A stretch of 44,464 bases of DNA from a virus. Of this stretch, positions 22,501-29,370 are shown piece after piece. The DNA lies in IMG/VR virus record IMGVR_UViG_3300018080_000045, positions 1 through 44,464 of that record; one strand, given 5' to 3'. Position 1 is the stretch's first letter; the number at the start of each line of letters is the position of its first letter. Made by a program: the position numbers and the translations under genes. The notes under the pieces were generated by a model. It saw only the letters and a list, made by a program, of their open reading frames with translations. It did no database searches and was not told the origin of the DNA.

Positions 22501-23063
22501 CTTTACCTACCATAACCGTAAATAATGTCACTATCCCTATTGGGGCGGGAGATACAGTTATCATAGATTATCCTGGAAAATTCTTGTTTAATTCTACTTC
22601 AGATATTATAGCTATTGGGGATTACATAAATGAGACGGCTGGAAACTATACTAGATTCAATATGTCTGGTGGTGGTGGCTTCAGAAAGTGGGGTAAGGAA
22701 CCTAAGTATGGTGTGATGGGAGACGCTTACGCTTTTAATGGAGTCAATATGGACACAGGAGCGACAACTAACGCAGGATTATTCTTTAATCAGACTGGAT
22801 TTTTCATTTCAATTAAAGATGTTGGTGGAGACCCAGTCCTTAAAGCAGATATTCAAGGTGCGGGAGAAGGAGATATAGAAGGAAGGGGAGAAATAAGGAG
22901 TAGTGGTAATGATTTCGGCTTAACAAAAGTCACAAATGCAAATACAGCTTGTACTTCTGCTTGTGACTATGCAGCAGTCCTTGGACAGGACACGGGGACA
23001 AATACCCTTGTTGATGTAACTGATGCAACAGCAGATATTTGCTTTTGTGCAGGACCAAGCTAG
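19578..23063 (+). CDS. Large secreted fibre-like glycoprotein
   Basis: The product has 1161 residues and begins with a Sec signal peptide (LVYLLFSLLLVSIALA, likely cut before VPW). About 25 N-x-S/T sequons occur in the first 420 residues. A motif CL-x-x-x-D-[TS]-CR-x-x-W recurs near residues 53, 269, 692 and 844, each beginning a module of fibre type; a GSGTTDTIPRWASSSSLGDS or VVPRFIDWENLSTSGIVSDG stretch recurs alongside. Residues about 295-385 hold a coiled-coil repeat. The end is Cys-rich (CTSACDYAAV and ICFCAGPS). It resembles tail-fibre or adhesin proteins but carries an export signal and sits between head and neck genes. It could be a virion spike, a secreted adhesin or a cell-surface exclusion protein. 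Confidence 0.8.
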   Translation: MKKALVYLLFSLLLVSIALAVPWSPQDDINLKNRYEIHNGTNATFQNITTDELCLSADTCRSTWPAGGGGGGGNGSRWNITGSTYLANYSGILDVNTSPLNSTIKARLTNVLTGAYWCRWNTTADKLDCDVTPFSAISKWLIQGPYIINASGYLAFNETKQNETIDARDSDTTYDNATPLSLTSTTFGLSPCGNGEIYKYNTSSSLWECEADETGAGGTVTGSGTTDTIPRWASSSSLGDSIMRQISNLLNITGSLEVTENITISNSLCFIGDTCRDDWVVDTNESGRLTTLENQQSADNTTQAAEIDANTAQQSADNTTQANQIAGLVASNSSMDARMDSMESSNTTQANQIAGLVASNTSMDSRMDSMEASNTTQANEIAAKADPGDCAGQLVQNTTTTGVECVALVVDTDTNESVRMGNIVNNECSAGNFIFNHSQDGTPQCDAPAGSGDITAVRTHNIYIYNGSESGDVKLRFNDTKLNETIDAREKVNSSQEMVDAVNGSALNLTNSFDYPETDPQVDTLTATKWCVADATGTAIDCTQDEPTGTGTGNTTTYSWVANVLAKFRDKENITVSNITDDGAQVLIKGKANITGDLYIGEGEKDHQIVFEENPVESLKWDNDTDDFILSDHLQTSGLAAIGGNIFTNNDIYTTGALDDLWLGTSTQVSSDFRAYASGHLVVTNQVNTTEVCLTGDSCRTTWPSGGTGGNVSGIGTSATVVPRFIDWENLSTSGIVSDGSNVNVSGLLRTASGITSQGSILVEPVEATIKTTGGDGDIETEGSAADIRTEGASAHIYTMGAGSKIYTLKGDILVAGATVGAANISLQASGRAVIDQQINTTEICLFGDTCRTTWPVDTTDGNVSNIGNVATNIPYFIDNENMSPSGATSDGENVTFGANVDFDADITAAASIVFDMVAAVGNPIFNLRSTGGAGNAIFQMDGVEIIGSDQVVNAAQVEDIWVNESGDTMTGALTLPTITVNNVTIPIGAGDTVIIDYPGKFLFNSTSDIIAIGDYINETAGNYTRFNMSGGGGFRKWGKEPKYGVMGDAYAFNGVNMDTGATTNAGLFFNQTGFFISIKDVGGDPVLKADIQGAGEGDIEGRGEIRSSGNDFGLTKVTNANTACTSACDYAAVLGQDTGTNTLVDVTDATADICFCAGPS
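20528..20720 (+). repeat. Tandem coiled-coil repeat within the fibre gene
   Basis: A unit of about 28 codons (NTTQANQIAGLVASNSSMDA, then RMDSMESS) occurs twice, with a third partial copy, each unit about 84 bp. The copies differ at several third positions. Hydrophobic spacing suggests a trimeric coiled coil as in phage fibres. Each unit carries sequons. Confidence 0.8.
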
Positions 23064-23072
23064 GAGGAAACA

Positions 23073-23783
23073 ATGAAAAAAAGTTTAATTTTTGTGGTTT
23101 TGATTTGTTTGTTGGGTATGGCTTTTGCCTTTATTCCAGAAGCAAAAAAAACCGAGAAAAGTTTAATGGAAAAGTATATTGAGATAGGAGACCCAGAATT
23201 ACCTTTTGGGGAGTTCTACCACGCACAAATCGCTATGGAAGAAAGACAAACATACAGTTATGAATTCCAAGAATGCGAATATGATCTAACTCACGAAGAG
23301 TTTTTAGATATGAGAAGAGCTAACTTTATAGCGTTATATAACAATAACACGCACTGGGTAGCTCCAGATGTCTATTCTTCGAGGTACTATGGTAATTATT
23401 TTATTGATAAAGGAATAGAGTGGTTTCCTTTACAGAACGATAGGGTATGTGTTGGAAATATGACCTTAAGTGGAGTCATTGAAGGCTCACCAGCTTATCA
23501 GTGTTGGAGAAACACAAATACATCCATTTCTGATGCAGATTGCCATGATTGGTTTGTTAATGGAACAGATGACACCTTCTTTGATAATAAAAGAGGGAGG
23601 CATTATGCAAATCCAATTGTAAGGCAAATATATATCGGTGTGGAAGTTAATGAGATGAGTAAGCTTGTTTATGCCCAGTCTCAAATAGAGATGAATTTAT
23701 CGGGCTTATTTGATGAGATAAGGAACAGTGGTGATGTCCAACATTTAACTTTTGGAGACCACGGCTATGGTGATACTCCATGA
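23073..23783 (+). CDS. Secreted protein with sequons
   Basis: The product has 236 residues with a clear signal peptide (SLIFVVLICLLGMAFA, likely cut before FIPEAKK). A GGAGGAA lies 5 nt before the ATG. It has several N-x-S/T sites (NNTH, NMTL, NTSI, NGTD) and paired cysteines (CEYD, VCVG, QCWR, DCHD) that may form disulfides outside the cell. It ends LTFGDHGYGDTP. The stop overlaps the start of the next gene (ATGA). It probably works with the 1161-residue protein upstream. No family is recognised. Confidence 0.75.
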   Translation: MKKSLIFVVLICLLGMAFAFIPEAKKTEKSLMEKYIEIGDPELPFGEFYHAQIAMEERQTYSYEFQECEYDLTHEEFLDMRRANFIALYNNNTHWVAPDVYSSRYYGNYFIDKGIEWFPLQNDRVCVGNMTLSGVIEGSPAYQCWRNTNTSISDADCHDWFVNGTDDTFFDNKRGRHYANPIVRQIYIGVEVNEMSKLVYAQSQIEMNLSGLFDEIRNSGDVQHLTFGDHGYGDTP

Positions 23784-24733
23784 GAACAATAGCAGTCTTA
23801 TTGCTTGTAAGCCTTCTGTTGATGAGTTCGGCAGGGGCGGAATCTTTTTTAAACTGTATTAGGGGGGTCTCTAGACAAGAAATTGAAAATATGAGATTAA
23901 GCGATATGTATGCTATTTTAAATGAAGACGTTACGGTTTCAAATTTTCGAGAAGAAGGGGATAAAGTCCGTGTTCCTTATTCATATAACGTCTTGGAAGA
24001 AGATGATGTGTTCGGGGTATATTGTATAATTCGAAAAACAACCCCAACTTGGATATCAACTGACCAAATAGAGGATTGTCAGCTTACAAAGACTCGGTCT
24101 CAGTGTTATGATTATGCTTTCAACAGTGAAGACGAGAATATTGTTAGTGCTGGTGATCTTGATGTTTGGATAATGAAATCTACTAAGAGGAAGATTCAAG
24201 AATATGTGGAAGCTGTTGAGATTGAAAACATGCTTGCGATTCAGGCTAGGGTAAGAGATGTAGATGTGATGACTGACTTATCTGGCTATGGTTCATTAGA
24301 AACTCCTTACTTCGGAGACACCCCCCCGCTTCCTTTAGACGCGGGTGATTCAGACCCAGACCCCGAGCCCTTGCCTGTAGAACCTGTTTATACAGAAGAA
24401 GAATTGGGGTTTGCTCTTGATGCCTATGGTACACCAACTTATTGGCAGTTCCTTAATGAAGTTGAGTTTTTAGAAGGGGTTAGTGTAGATTATAGTCAGC
24501 CAGGAAGGATTGAGATTATTACTTTAAATTATTCAATTTGCTTCGAGAATTCAGCCATGCAAGAGATTTTGTATCGGAAAAGCACAAGAGGCACTAAACT
24601 CTGGGTAAATCTCGCTAATTTAGATAATTATGGTTTAAATTGGGAAGTTCCCACATTTGGGTTTTTATGGAGAGACATCCAAGACGGAGATTGTTGGGAC
24701 AAAGGCGAATTGAGTAAAATGAGGTTGGTATAA
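23780..24733 (+). CDS. Secreted protein with sequon and Pro-rich linker
   Basis: The product has 317 residues. The signal peptide is IAVLLLVSLLLMSSAGA, followed by ESFLNC. Two regions are joined by an acidic Pro-rich linker (PLPLDAGDSDPDPEPLPVEP). A FGDTPPLPL segment resembles the GDTP end of the preceding protein. Cysteines (NCIRG, VYCII, EDCQL, QCYDY, ICFEN, DCWDK) suggest disulfides. It is coupled to both neighbours by ATGA and TAATG overlaps, so it is co-produced with the other secreted proteins. Function is unknown. Confidence 0.75.
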   Translation: MRTIAVLLLVSLLLMSSAGAESFLNCIRGVSRQEIENMRLSDMYAILNEDVTVSNFREEGDKVRVPYSYNVLEEDDVFGVYCIIRKTTPTWISTDQIEDCQLTKTRSQCYDYAFNSEDENIVSAGDLDVWIMKSTKRKIQEYVEAVEIENMLAIQARVRDVDVMTDLSGYGSLETPYFGDTPPLPLDAGDSDPDPEPLPVEPVYTEEELGFALDAYGTPTYWQFLNEVEFLEGVSVDYSQPGRIEIITLNYSICFENSAMQEILYRKSTRGTKLWVNLANLDNYGLNWEVPTFGFLWRDIQDGDCWDKGELSKMRLV

Positions 24734-25014
24734 TGGCTCCGAATGGAATGGCTAATGGAAATACTGAATGGAAAGTGAGCCAAGCAGAATTCAAAGGATT
24801 TGTGAAAGCAAAATTAGAAGACATACAAAAAGCCATTCAAAATCAAAATCAAACCTGTGTAGGGACAAGAAAAGAATTTAATAACCAAGTGGGAGATTTA
24901 GACGGAAGGATTGATAAATTGGAACAATCAAAGAGCTATGCCCTTGGTTTCGCTTCAGCAGTTGGATTCCTTGCTGGATTGGTGGGAAGCTTTTTGTCAA
25001 GGATTTGGAGGTAA
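24733..25014 (+). CDS. Coiled coil with C-terminal membrane helix (XhlA-like)
   Basis: The product has 93 residues. The first two-thirds are coiled coil (KGFVKAKLEDIQKAIQNQNQ, then VGDLDGRIDKLEQSK). The last 23 residues are a Gly/Ala-rich membrane helix (SYALGFASAVGFLAGLVGSF), ending LSRIWR. This is the plan of XhlA-like holin accessories and of short tail-anchored phage proteins. It follows three secreted-protein genes and may anchor them or act in lysis. The assignment is by layout only. Confidence 0.65.
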   Translation: MAPNGMANGNTEWKVSQAEFKGFVKAKLEDIQKAIQNQNQTCVGTRKEFNNQVGDLDGRIDKLEQSKSYALGFASAVGFLAGLVGSFLSRIWR

Positions 25015-25016
25015 AG

Positions 25017-26435
25017 ATGGCATATACACGAACAGCACCAAGAACCCAAAACATCACTGGTGCAGATTTAACTGGGGCAGATGGGGCAACAAATAGGACA
25101 TATACAATTCCAGATGCGGGAGTTCTTTCTAGCGGTGTTGATATAGCTATTAATGGAACCCAACTCCATGAAGGTGCTTCTAATGATTTTACCCTTTCTG
25201 GAGAAACCATCACTTTCTTGAATAATGTTGACAATCCAGATATCATAAGAATCAATTATTTTATTGCTTTGGCTAGAGATACCCAATCAACAATTACTAC
25301 AACCACCACCTTAAAGTATGCTACAACACTTCAGTTTGCTGCAATATTAGGGATATTAAGGAGCATTCCTACTTGGGATGATAGCACAAACCCAACTAAT
25401 ATTAAGGAAGAGGTTGGGACGGGGGATAATAGTGAGACCCGATTTTACTTAGATCATAAGAACATTTTGAGTGATTCATATACTCTATATTATGGATCAG
25501 CCTCTACAACGACAGATGAGTTAACTGAAACCACCCATTACACTATTAATCAAACTACTGGAGCAGTTACTCTAACTTCAGCTGGTGTCACATTAGTTGG
25601 CACAAATAAAATATATGCTACATATAGCTATTGCTTCAAGGACTTTTCAGATGAATATTTAGTTGCTGTGTTAGGTAGGGCAGAGAAAGAAGTAGACGGA
25701 TTATGCAACACGACTTTCACAGATGGGACTGCTACAAACCCAGATTATCCAAGCAGAACAGAAATTCAACCAACTATGGGTCAATACCAACAGGACTATT
25801 TTACAGATGAGAAACCACTTATTGATGTAAGCTCAACCTTATCTGCAGATATTACGGCTGCAGCAACAAGTATAGCTTTAGCGACAGGAGACGGAGACAA
25901 ATTCCCTTCTACTGGTACAATCATAATTGGCTCAGAAAAGATTACATATACGGGTGTTTCAACCGATACTTTAACTGGATGTACTCGTGGTGTTGGGGAT
26001 AGCACCGCTGCAACGCATTCAGAAGATGATGAAGTTCACACCACCGTCTTGGAATTATCAGGTACTTCAGAGGGAACAGCACCCACGTGGGAAGTTCAAC
26101 CCTGGAATTCAGACATGTTCGCAAATGCGGATGGGAAGATTTTTATATACCGAGATTCCCTTTCAAGCCAGGTTACTGCGGAAAGTACGGTCCTTCATAA
26201 GACAGGCGTGGCTAATAGATTCAAGCTTACTTACCTTTATGGATATGATTCAGTCCCAGTGGATATTACAAGATTAACTTTACTCCTGGGCAAACGTATG
26301 CTTATACAAGATAGCGTTGGCGGAGCGATGGTTAAAGGGCGGAATGAGTTCCGCCCAGAGATGATGAACGCTGATGCTCAAGAAATAAGGAGTATTGTAG
26401 GGACCTATAAAGTGGTCGCTATGGGCAATACTTAA
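25017..26435 (+). CDS. Putative head-tail connector/adaptor protein
   Basis: The start at 25017 (MAYTRTAPRTQNITGADLTG) has GGAGG about 6 nt upstream. The product has 472 residues, with beta-rich first and last parts. A central helical part (FSDEYLVAVLGRAEKEVDGL) resembles an adaptor core. A later loop (TIIIGSEKITYTGVSTDTLT then GCTRGV) is a small beta module seen in phage structural proteins. It precedes three genes with neck/tail-completion patterns, so an adaptor at the portal is likely. It is longer than classical gp6-type adaptors (about 100 residues), which implies added domains. Confidence 0.6.
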   Translation: MAYTRTAPRTQNITGADLTGADGATNRTYTIPDAGVLSSGVDIAINGTQLHEGASNDFTLSGETITFLNNVDNPDIIRINYFIALARDTQSTITTTTTLKYATTLQFAAILGILRSIPTWDDSTNPTNIKEEVGTGDNSETRFYLDHKNILSDSYTLYYGSASTTTDELTETTHYTINQTTGAVTLTSAGVTLVGTNKIYATYSYCFKDFSDEYLVAVLGRAEKEVDGLCNTTFTDGTATNPDYPSRTEIQPTMGQYQQDYFTDEKPLIDVSSTLSADITAAATSIALATGDGDKFPSTGTIIIGSEKITYTGVSTDTLTGCTRGVGDSTAATHSEDDEVHTTVLELSGTSEGTAPTWEVQPWNSDMFANADGKIFIYRDSLSSQVTAESTVLHKTGVANRFKLTYLYGYDSVPVDITRLTLLLGKRMLIQDSVGGAMVKGRNEFRPEMMNADAQEIRSIVGTYKVVAMGNT

Positions 26436-26455
26436 AACTATCTGAGGATAGCAAG

Positions 26456-26977
26456 ATGGCAGATCGAGTAGACTATACTAAGCTTTATTCAGAAGCGTGG
26501 CAAAACGTGTATGACCTCATCAATAATAGGTCTAACGTTGTTGACCCGCTTAGCAGTACTTCTGCGGAGTTCCGTAAATTTGTTTATACTAGAGAACCAG
26601 ATGTTAAATCTTCAGACTTTGCTGGATATCCTTATGTGATTGTAAGGAATGCTGCAAAAGATGAGGAAGAACAAAAGGGAAAAACTTTAGATGGCAAATC
26701 AAAATTTCTTATGTGGGAAGTAGAAGTTGTGGTTGTAACAAGCGATAGGGGAGAGGGAGAAAGAGACGGACAGGGTGCCACCCAATTAGATACGATAAGT
26801 AATGATGTAGACCAAACTTTAAATGACGCTACAAATAGACAAACTTTAAGGGATAATGGATTGTACCATGTTAAGGTTACTGGCTCAAGAGGATTCCCAG
26901 AACCAAGAGAAAACGAACTCACATTCCGAAGAACATTTGTTATTTTATTCATGGGGAAAATGCAGGTGACATCATAA
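26456..26977 (+). CDS. Putative neck or tail-terminator protein
   Basis: The product has 173 residues. The sequence has an alpha-beta plan (YSEAWQNVYDLINNRSNVVD, then AGYPYVIVRNA, then MWEVEVVVVTSDRG, and TFVILFMGKMQVTS at the end). This matches tail-terminator proteins such as lambda gpU, with which it shares length and position. A TAATG overlap couples it to the next gene. The assignment is from order and general plan. Confidence 0.6.
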   Translation: MADRVDYTKLYSEAWQNVYDLINNRSNVVDPLSSTSAEFRKFVYTREPDVKSSDFAGYPYVIVRNAAKDEEEQKGKTLDGKSKFLMWEVEVVVVTSDRGEGERDGQGATQLDTISNDVDQTLNDATNRQTLRDNGLYHVKVTGSRGFPEPRENELTFRRTFVILFMGKMQVTS

Positions 26978-27483
26978 TGGTGAGAGTTATAGAAATAAGG
27001 ACTACTGGAGATTTAGTGAAGGCAGATGGTGTCTTGGCTAGAATACAGCGGAGAGTCCCAGAAATGCTGTCTAAAGAGATGATGACATGGGGCAAGATAC
27101 TTGAGAGGGATATGAAAGAAAGTGCCTTAGCGGCTCAGATAAAGCCCTTTACGGGCACATTATATTCAACAGGTATTCAGTGGAGACAAAGACCAAGAGG
27201 AAGAATTGGATATCTGTTTGTCCGTGACTATGGAATTAAGTTAGATAGTATGCGGCCCCACTGGGTAAATATCACAGCTAGACGGACTAGACTATTAGCT
27301 TGGGCTGGTCAGGCTAGTGATGATTTAATAAATAATGCTGCAACGCTTATTGCCTCTGGAAGGATGAAGAGAAAAGCAATCTTTGTAAGACCGCACCCAT
27401 TCCTTCGGGTTGGCTGGAACAGAGCAAGACCGAAGTTAAGGCAACGGTTGAAAAGGGCAGTTCAGCGTGGCATAGCTGCGTGA
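26977..27483 (+). CDS. HK97 gp10-like neck/tail-completion protein
   Basis: The product has 168 residues, very basic. The sequence KAIFVRPHPFLRVGWNRARP near the end matches the HPFL-x-x-A-x-x-x hallmark of HK97 gp10-like proteins. A helical N-terminal half (MLSKEMMTWGKILERDMKES) and a TGTLYSTGIQWRQR loop agree. These proteins join tail and head. Position between the terminator-like protein and the tail-tube gene supports the call. Confidence 0.75.
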   Translation: MVRVIEIRTTGDLVKADGVLARIQRRVPEMLSKEMMTWGKILERDMKESALAAQIKPFTGTLYSTGIQWRQRPRGRIGYLFVRDYGIKLDSMRPHWVNITARRTRLLAWAGQASDDLINNAATLIASGRMKRKAIFVRPHPFLRVGWNRARPKLRQRLKRAVQRGIAA

Positions 27484-27493
27484 GGTGATAAAC

Positions 27494-27691
27494 ATGTATG
27501 AAGTCAAAAACATCACAAAGGATGTAAGGAGACTAATAGATTCAGGAAGAGCTATTTTGGTAGAACCAGGGGAATCTGTGAAAGTTAGGAGTCCCCCCGA
27601 AGAGAGAGGTATCTGGAAAGTTAAAGGAAAAGAAAAAAAGGAAGAGAAGAAAACAAAAAAAATAACGGAGGAGGATAACCATGACAGCTGA
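27494..27691 (+). CDS. Hypothetical small protein upstream of tail tube
   Basis: The start at 27494 (MYEVKNITKDVRRLIDSGRA) has GAGGTGA about 6 nt upstream. The product has 65 residues with a small beta-like domain (AILVEPGESVKVRSPPEERG) and a charged Lys/Glu tail. It overlaps the tail-tube start by 11 nt. It may be a neck or tail-assembly helper. No family is recognised. Confidence 0.6.
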   Translation: MYEVKNITKDVRRLIDSGRAILVEPGESVKVRSPPEERGIWKVKGKEKKEEKKTKKITEEDNHDS

Positions 27692-28292
27692 TGCTGTAGA
27701 TGATACTTGGATGGAAACCTGTCTAATTGGTATATCCAAAATAGATGGGAGTGATCTCCAATTTGCTGCTATAACCGAAACGGTGGATATTGACCTTGGA
27801 GAGAAGGACATAGACCCTGTGGCGTTAGTGAATGGCGGAAGAGTAACAAAGTGGACACCAGAAGGAGTTTCAACAATTACTTTTGAGGGATATCCCTTGG
27901 AAGCTGGAACTGACTCGGGTACAACAGGTAAAGGTTTCTATGACCTTATGCATGATGTAGACGCAGCCGTTCCAATTAGGGTTGTGAACTCCAGGACAAG
28001 AGACAAATATAGGGTCTTAGTTCTTTGGACAAACGACTCAACAGCTACAACTGCCCAGTCCGCAACTGCTGAAAATTCGTCTGCTTTAAGAATTGGATTG
28101 GCAGATGGGCACTTTACTAGCGTGAAGGCAAGCTTTACAGATGGGGCACTTAAGATGACTGCAACATATAAAGTAGCTGCTTTTGATAAAGCTGGTGCAG
28201 GGAATGTTATGATGGAAAGTGCTGCAGGAAGTAGTGGTACAGATAAACTTCCAGCAATTGCGTCATACACAAGTGCAAACAAATTCGGTTAA
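27681..28292 (+). CDS. Major tail (tube) protein
   Basis: The product has 203 residues with a strong GGAGGAGG 6-8 nt before the ATG. It is beta-rich and follows the major-tail-protein plan: ITETVDIDLGEKDIDPVALV, then TKWTPEGVSTITFEGYPLEA, and a C-terminal strand region (FTDGALKMTATYKVAAFDKA). It lies between neck genes and the chaperone/tape-measure genes. It forms the rings of the tail tube. An oligo-T terminator follows, as for the other abundant proteins. Confidence 0.75.
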   Translation: MTADAVDDTWMETCLIGISKIDGSDLQFAAITETVDIDLGEKDIDPVALVNGGRVTKWTPEGVSTITFEGYPLEAGTDSGTTGKGFYDLMHDVDAAVPIRVVNSRTRDKYRVLVLWTNDSTATTAQSATAENSSALRIGLADGHFTSVKASFTDGALKMTATYKVAAFDKAGAGNVMMESAAGSSGTDKLPAIASYTSANKFG

Positions 28293-28293
28293 A

Positions 28294-28315
28294 TTTTTTT
28301 TTATTTTTTTAATTT
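28294..28315 (+). terminator. Oligo-T terminator after tail-tube gene
   Basis: Nine T, an A, seven T, two A and three T start 2 nt after the stop, without a stem. This is the third such element, again after a gene needed in many copies. Confidence 0.75.
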
Positions 28316-28330
28316 GAAGAGGTTGGTATT

Positions 28331-28681
28331 ATGGAAAAGAACAAAGAAGAAAAGATAAAGGAATTACAAGATTTGGTATCTAAGCTGAAAAAGCAGAGAG
28401 AGCAAGGCTTGATAATTTCAAGGATTCCACCCAAGACAAAAGAAGCCTTTTTACAATTGGCTACAGATGAGTTTTGTGGTGATTATGGGATGACGTTGAA
28501 GTGGTTAATGGATGACCTTATCAGTGGTGACTTAAAAGAAGTGATTGCGAAGATTACAGAAATGGACAATAGGCTTCGTGTTATGGAAGCTAAACAAGTT
28601 GCTGGGGAATCCCAGGAAGAAAAGAAGAACATCAAGAAGATGTGTAGCGGAAAAGAACGGAGGATTGGTAGAAATGGGTAA
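28331..28681 (+). CDS. Ribbon-helix-helix-like protein or tail chaperone 1
   Basis: The product has 116 residues. The central IISRIPPKTKEAFLQLATD and then DYGMTLKWLMDDLI pattern resembles archaeal ribbon-helix-helix proteins (strand, helix, turn, helix). The N-terminal 25 residues are basic helix, and the C-terminus is coiled (ITEMDNRLRVMEAKQ). Its position right after the tail-tube gene is where tail-assembly chaperones are encoded. It overlaps the next gene by 8 nt. I rate a DNA-binding fold as likely, with a chaperone role as the alternative. Confidence 0.6.
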   Translation: MEKNKEEKIKELQDLVSKLKKQREQGLIISRIPPKTKEAFLQLATDEFCGDYGMTLKWLMDDLISGDLKEVIAKITEMDNRLRVMEAKQVAGESQEEKKNIKKMCSGKERRIGRNG

Positions 28682-29078
28682 CTTAGAAGAGTTGAAAAAA
28701 TTAACTCCAACACCTGTGGAGCGAAAAATACCTAGAAAACCTAAAGAAGGACAACAACAAGCCACCCTTGAGATTCACCCTCTCGGGTTAGATGAGCTAA
28801 AAATTTTAGAAGATGTTGAGAAGATTTTTGAAGGGAAAGAAGCCCCCTTTGAAGATCAAGTCAAAGCCATGAAGAAATTTATTGCCAAGAGTTTAAATGT
28901 TGGCGAAGACCAAGTGAATTTATCCTTGGGCTACTTCAGAGAACTCTTGGAAGAGATTATGGACGCAAACGGATTCCCTAGAGCCCAAATTGGAAGTAAG
29001 GAAAAGTTGGAAGAGTTCATGGCTCAAAAAAAGAAGATGATGGCTCAGAAGAAGGATGTCCAAGGAACAACTGGATAA
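28674..29078 (+). CDS. Putative tail-assembly chaperone
   Basis: The start at 28674 (MGNLEELKKLTPTPVERKIP) has GGAGG about 9 nt upstream, so a frameshift is not needed. The product has 134 residues. After a Pro/Lys-rich linker comes ATLEIHPLGLDELKILEDVE and then helices, a plan common to tail chaperones that bind the tape measure. It sits between the tube and tape-measure genes. It overlaps the next gene by 23 nt. Confidence 0.55.
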   Translation: MGNLEELKKLTPTPVERKIPRKPKEGQQQATLEIHPLGLDELKILEDVEKIFEGKEAPFEDQVKAMKKFIAKSLNVGEDQVNLSLGYFRELLEEIMDANGFPRAQIGSKEKLEEFMAQKKKMMAQKKDVQGTTG

Positions 29079-29370
29079 GTTAAGAAGTAGAGTCTTGGGC
29101 AAGAAGCGAGGAGAAGTATCAAGAACAGGGTTGACAGAGGTTGTCGATTTAATTCGGTCTTTAGGTTGCTTGGGTGAGATTGTAGGAAGAGAATTTGAGA
29201 TTAGAGATACTTCAGGCAAGCTATTGGCTACAATAAGTCAAAAGCCAATAAAGTTCAATCAACTGAATGCTTTGATTAAGGAAAATCAAAAGCTTCGTCA
29301 GGATGATTGGAATAACCAAGCGAAAATGTTTGGTTCGATATTCGGCAAGAAAGGTAGGAAAAAAAGATGA
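29056..29370 (+). CDS. Hypothetical basic protein before tape measure
   Basis: The product has 104 residues, basic (KLRSRVLGKKRGEVSRTGLT and GSIFGKKGRKKR at the end). The middle may form a small alpha-beta unit (EVVDLIRSLGCLGEIVGREF then EIRDTSGKLLATI). It overlaps the tape measure by ATGA. It may be a second chaperone or a tail-initiator part. No family is recognised. Confidence 0.6.
   Translation: MSKEQLDKLRSRVLGKKRGEVSRTGLTEVVDLIRSLGCLGEIVGREFEIRDTSGKLLATISQKPIKFNQLNALIKENQKLRQDDWNNQAKMFGSIFGKKGRKKR

Noticed and set aside
28545-28673. Upstream extension of the tail-chaperone frame
   Set aside because: It overlaps the preceding gene completely; a GGAGG before the ATG at 28674 supports the shorter form.
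28620-28690. Programmed frameshift between the two chaperone-position genes
   Set aside because: No clear slippery heptamer was seen and the downstream frame has its own ribosome site.
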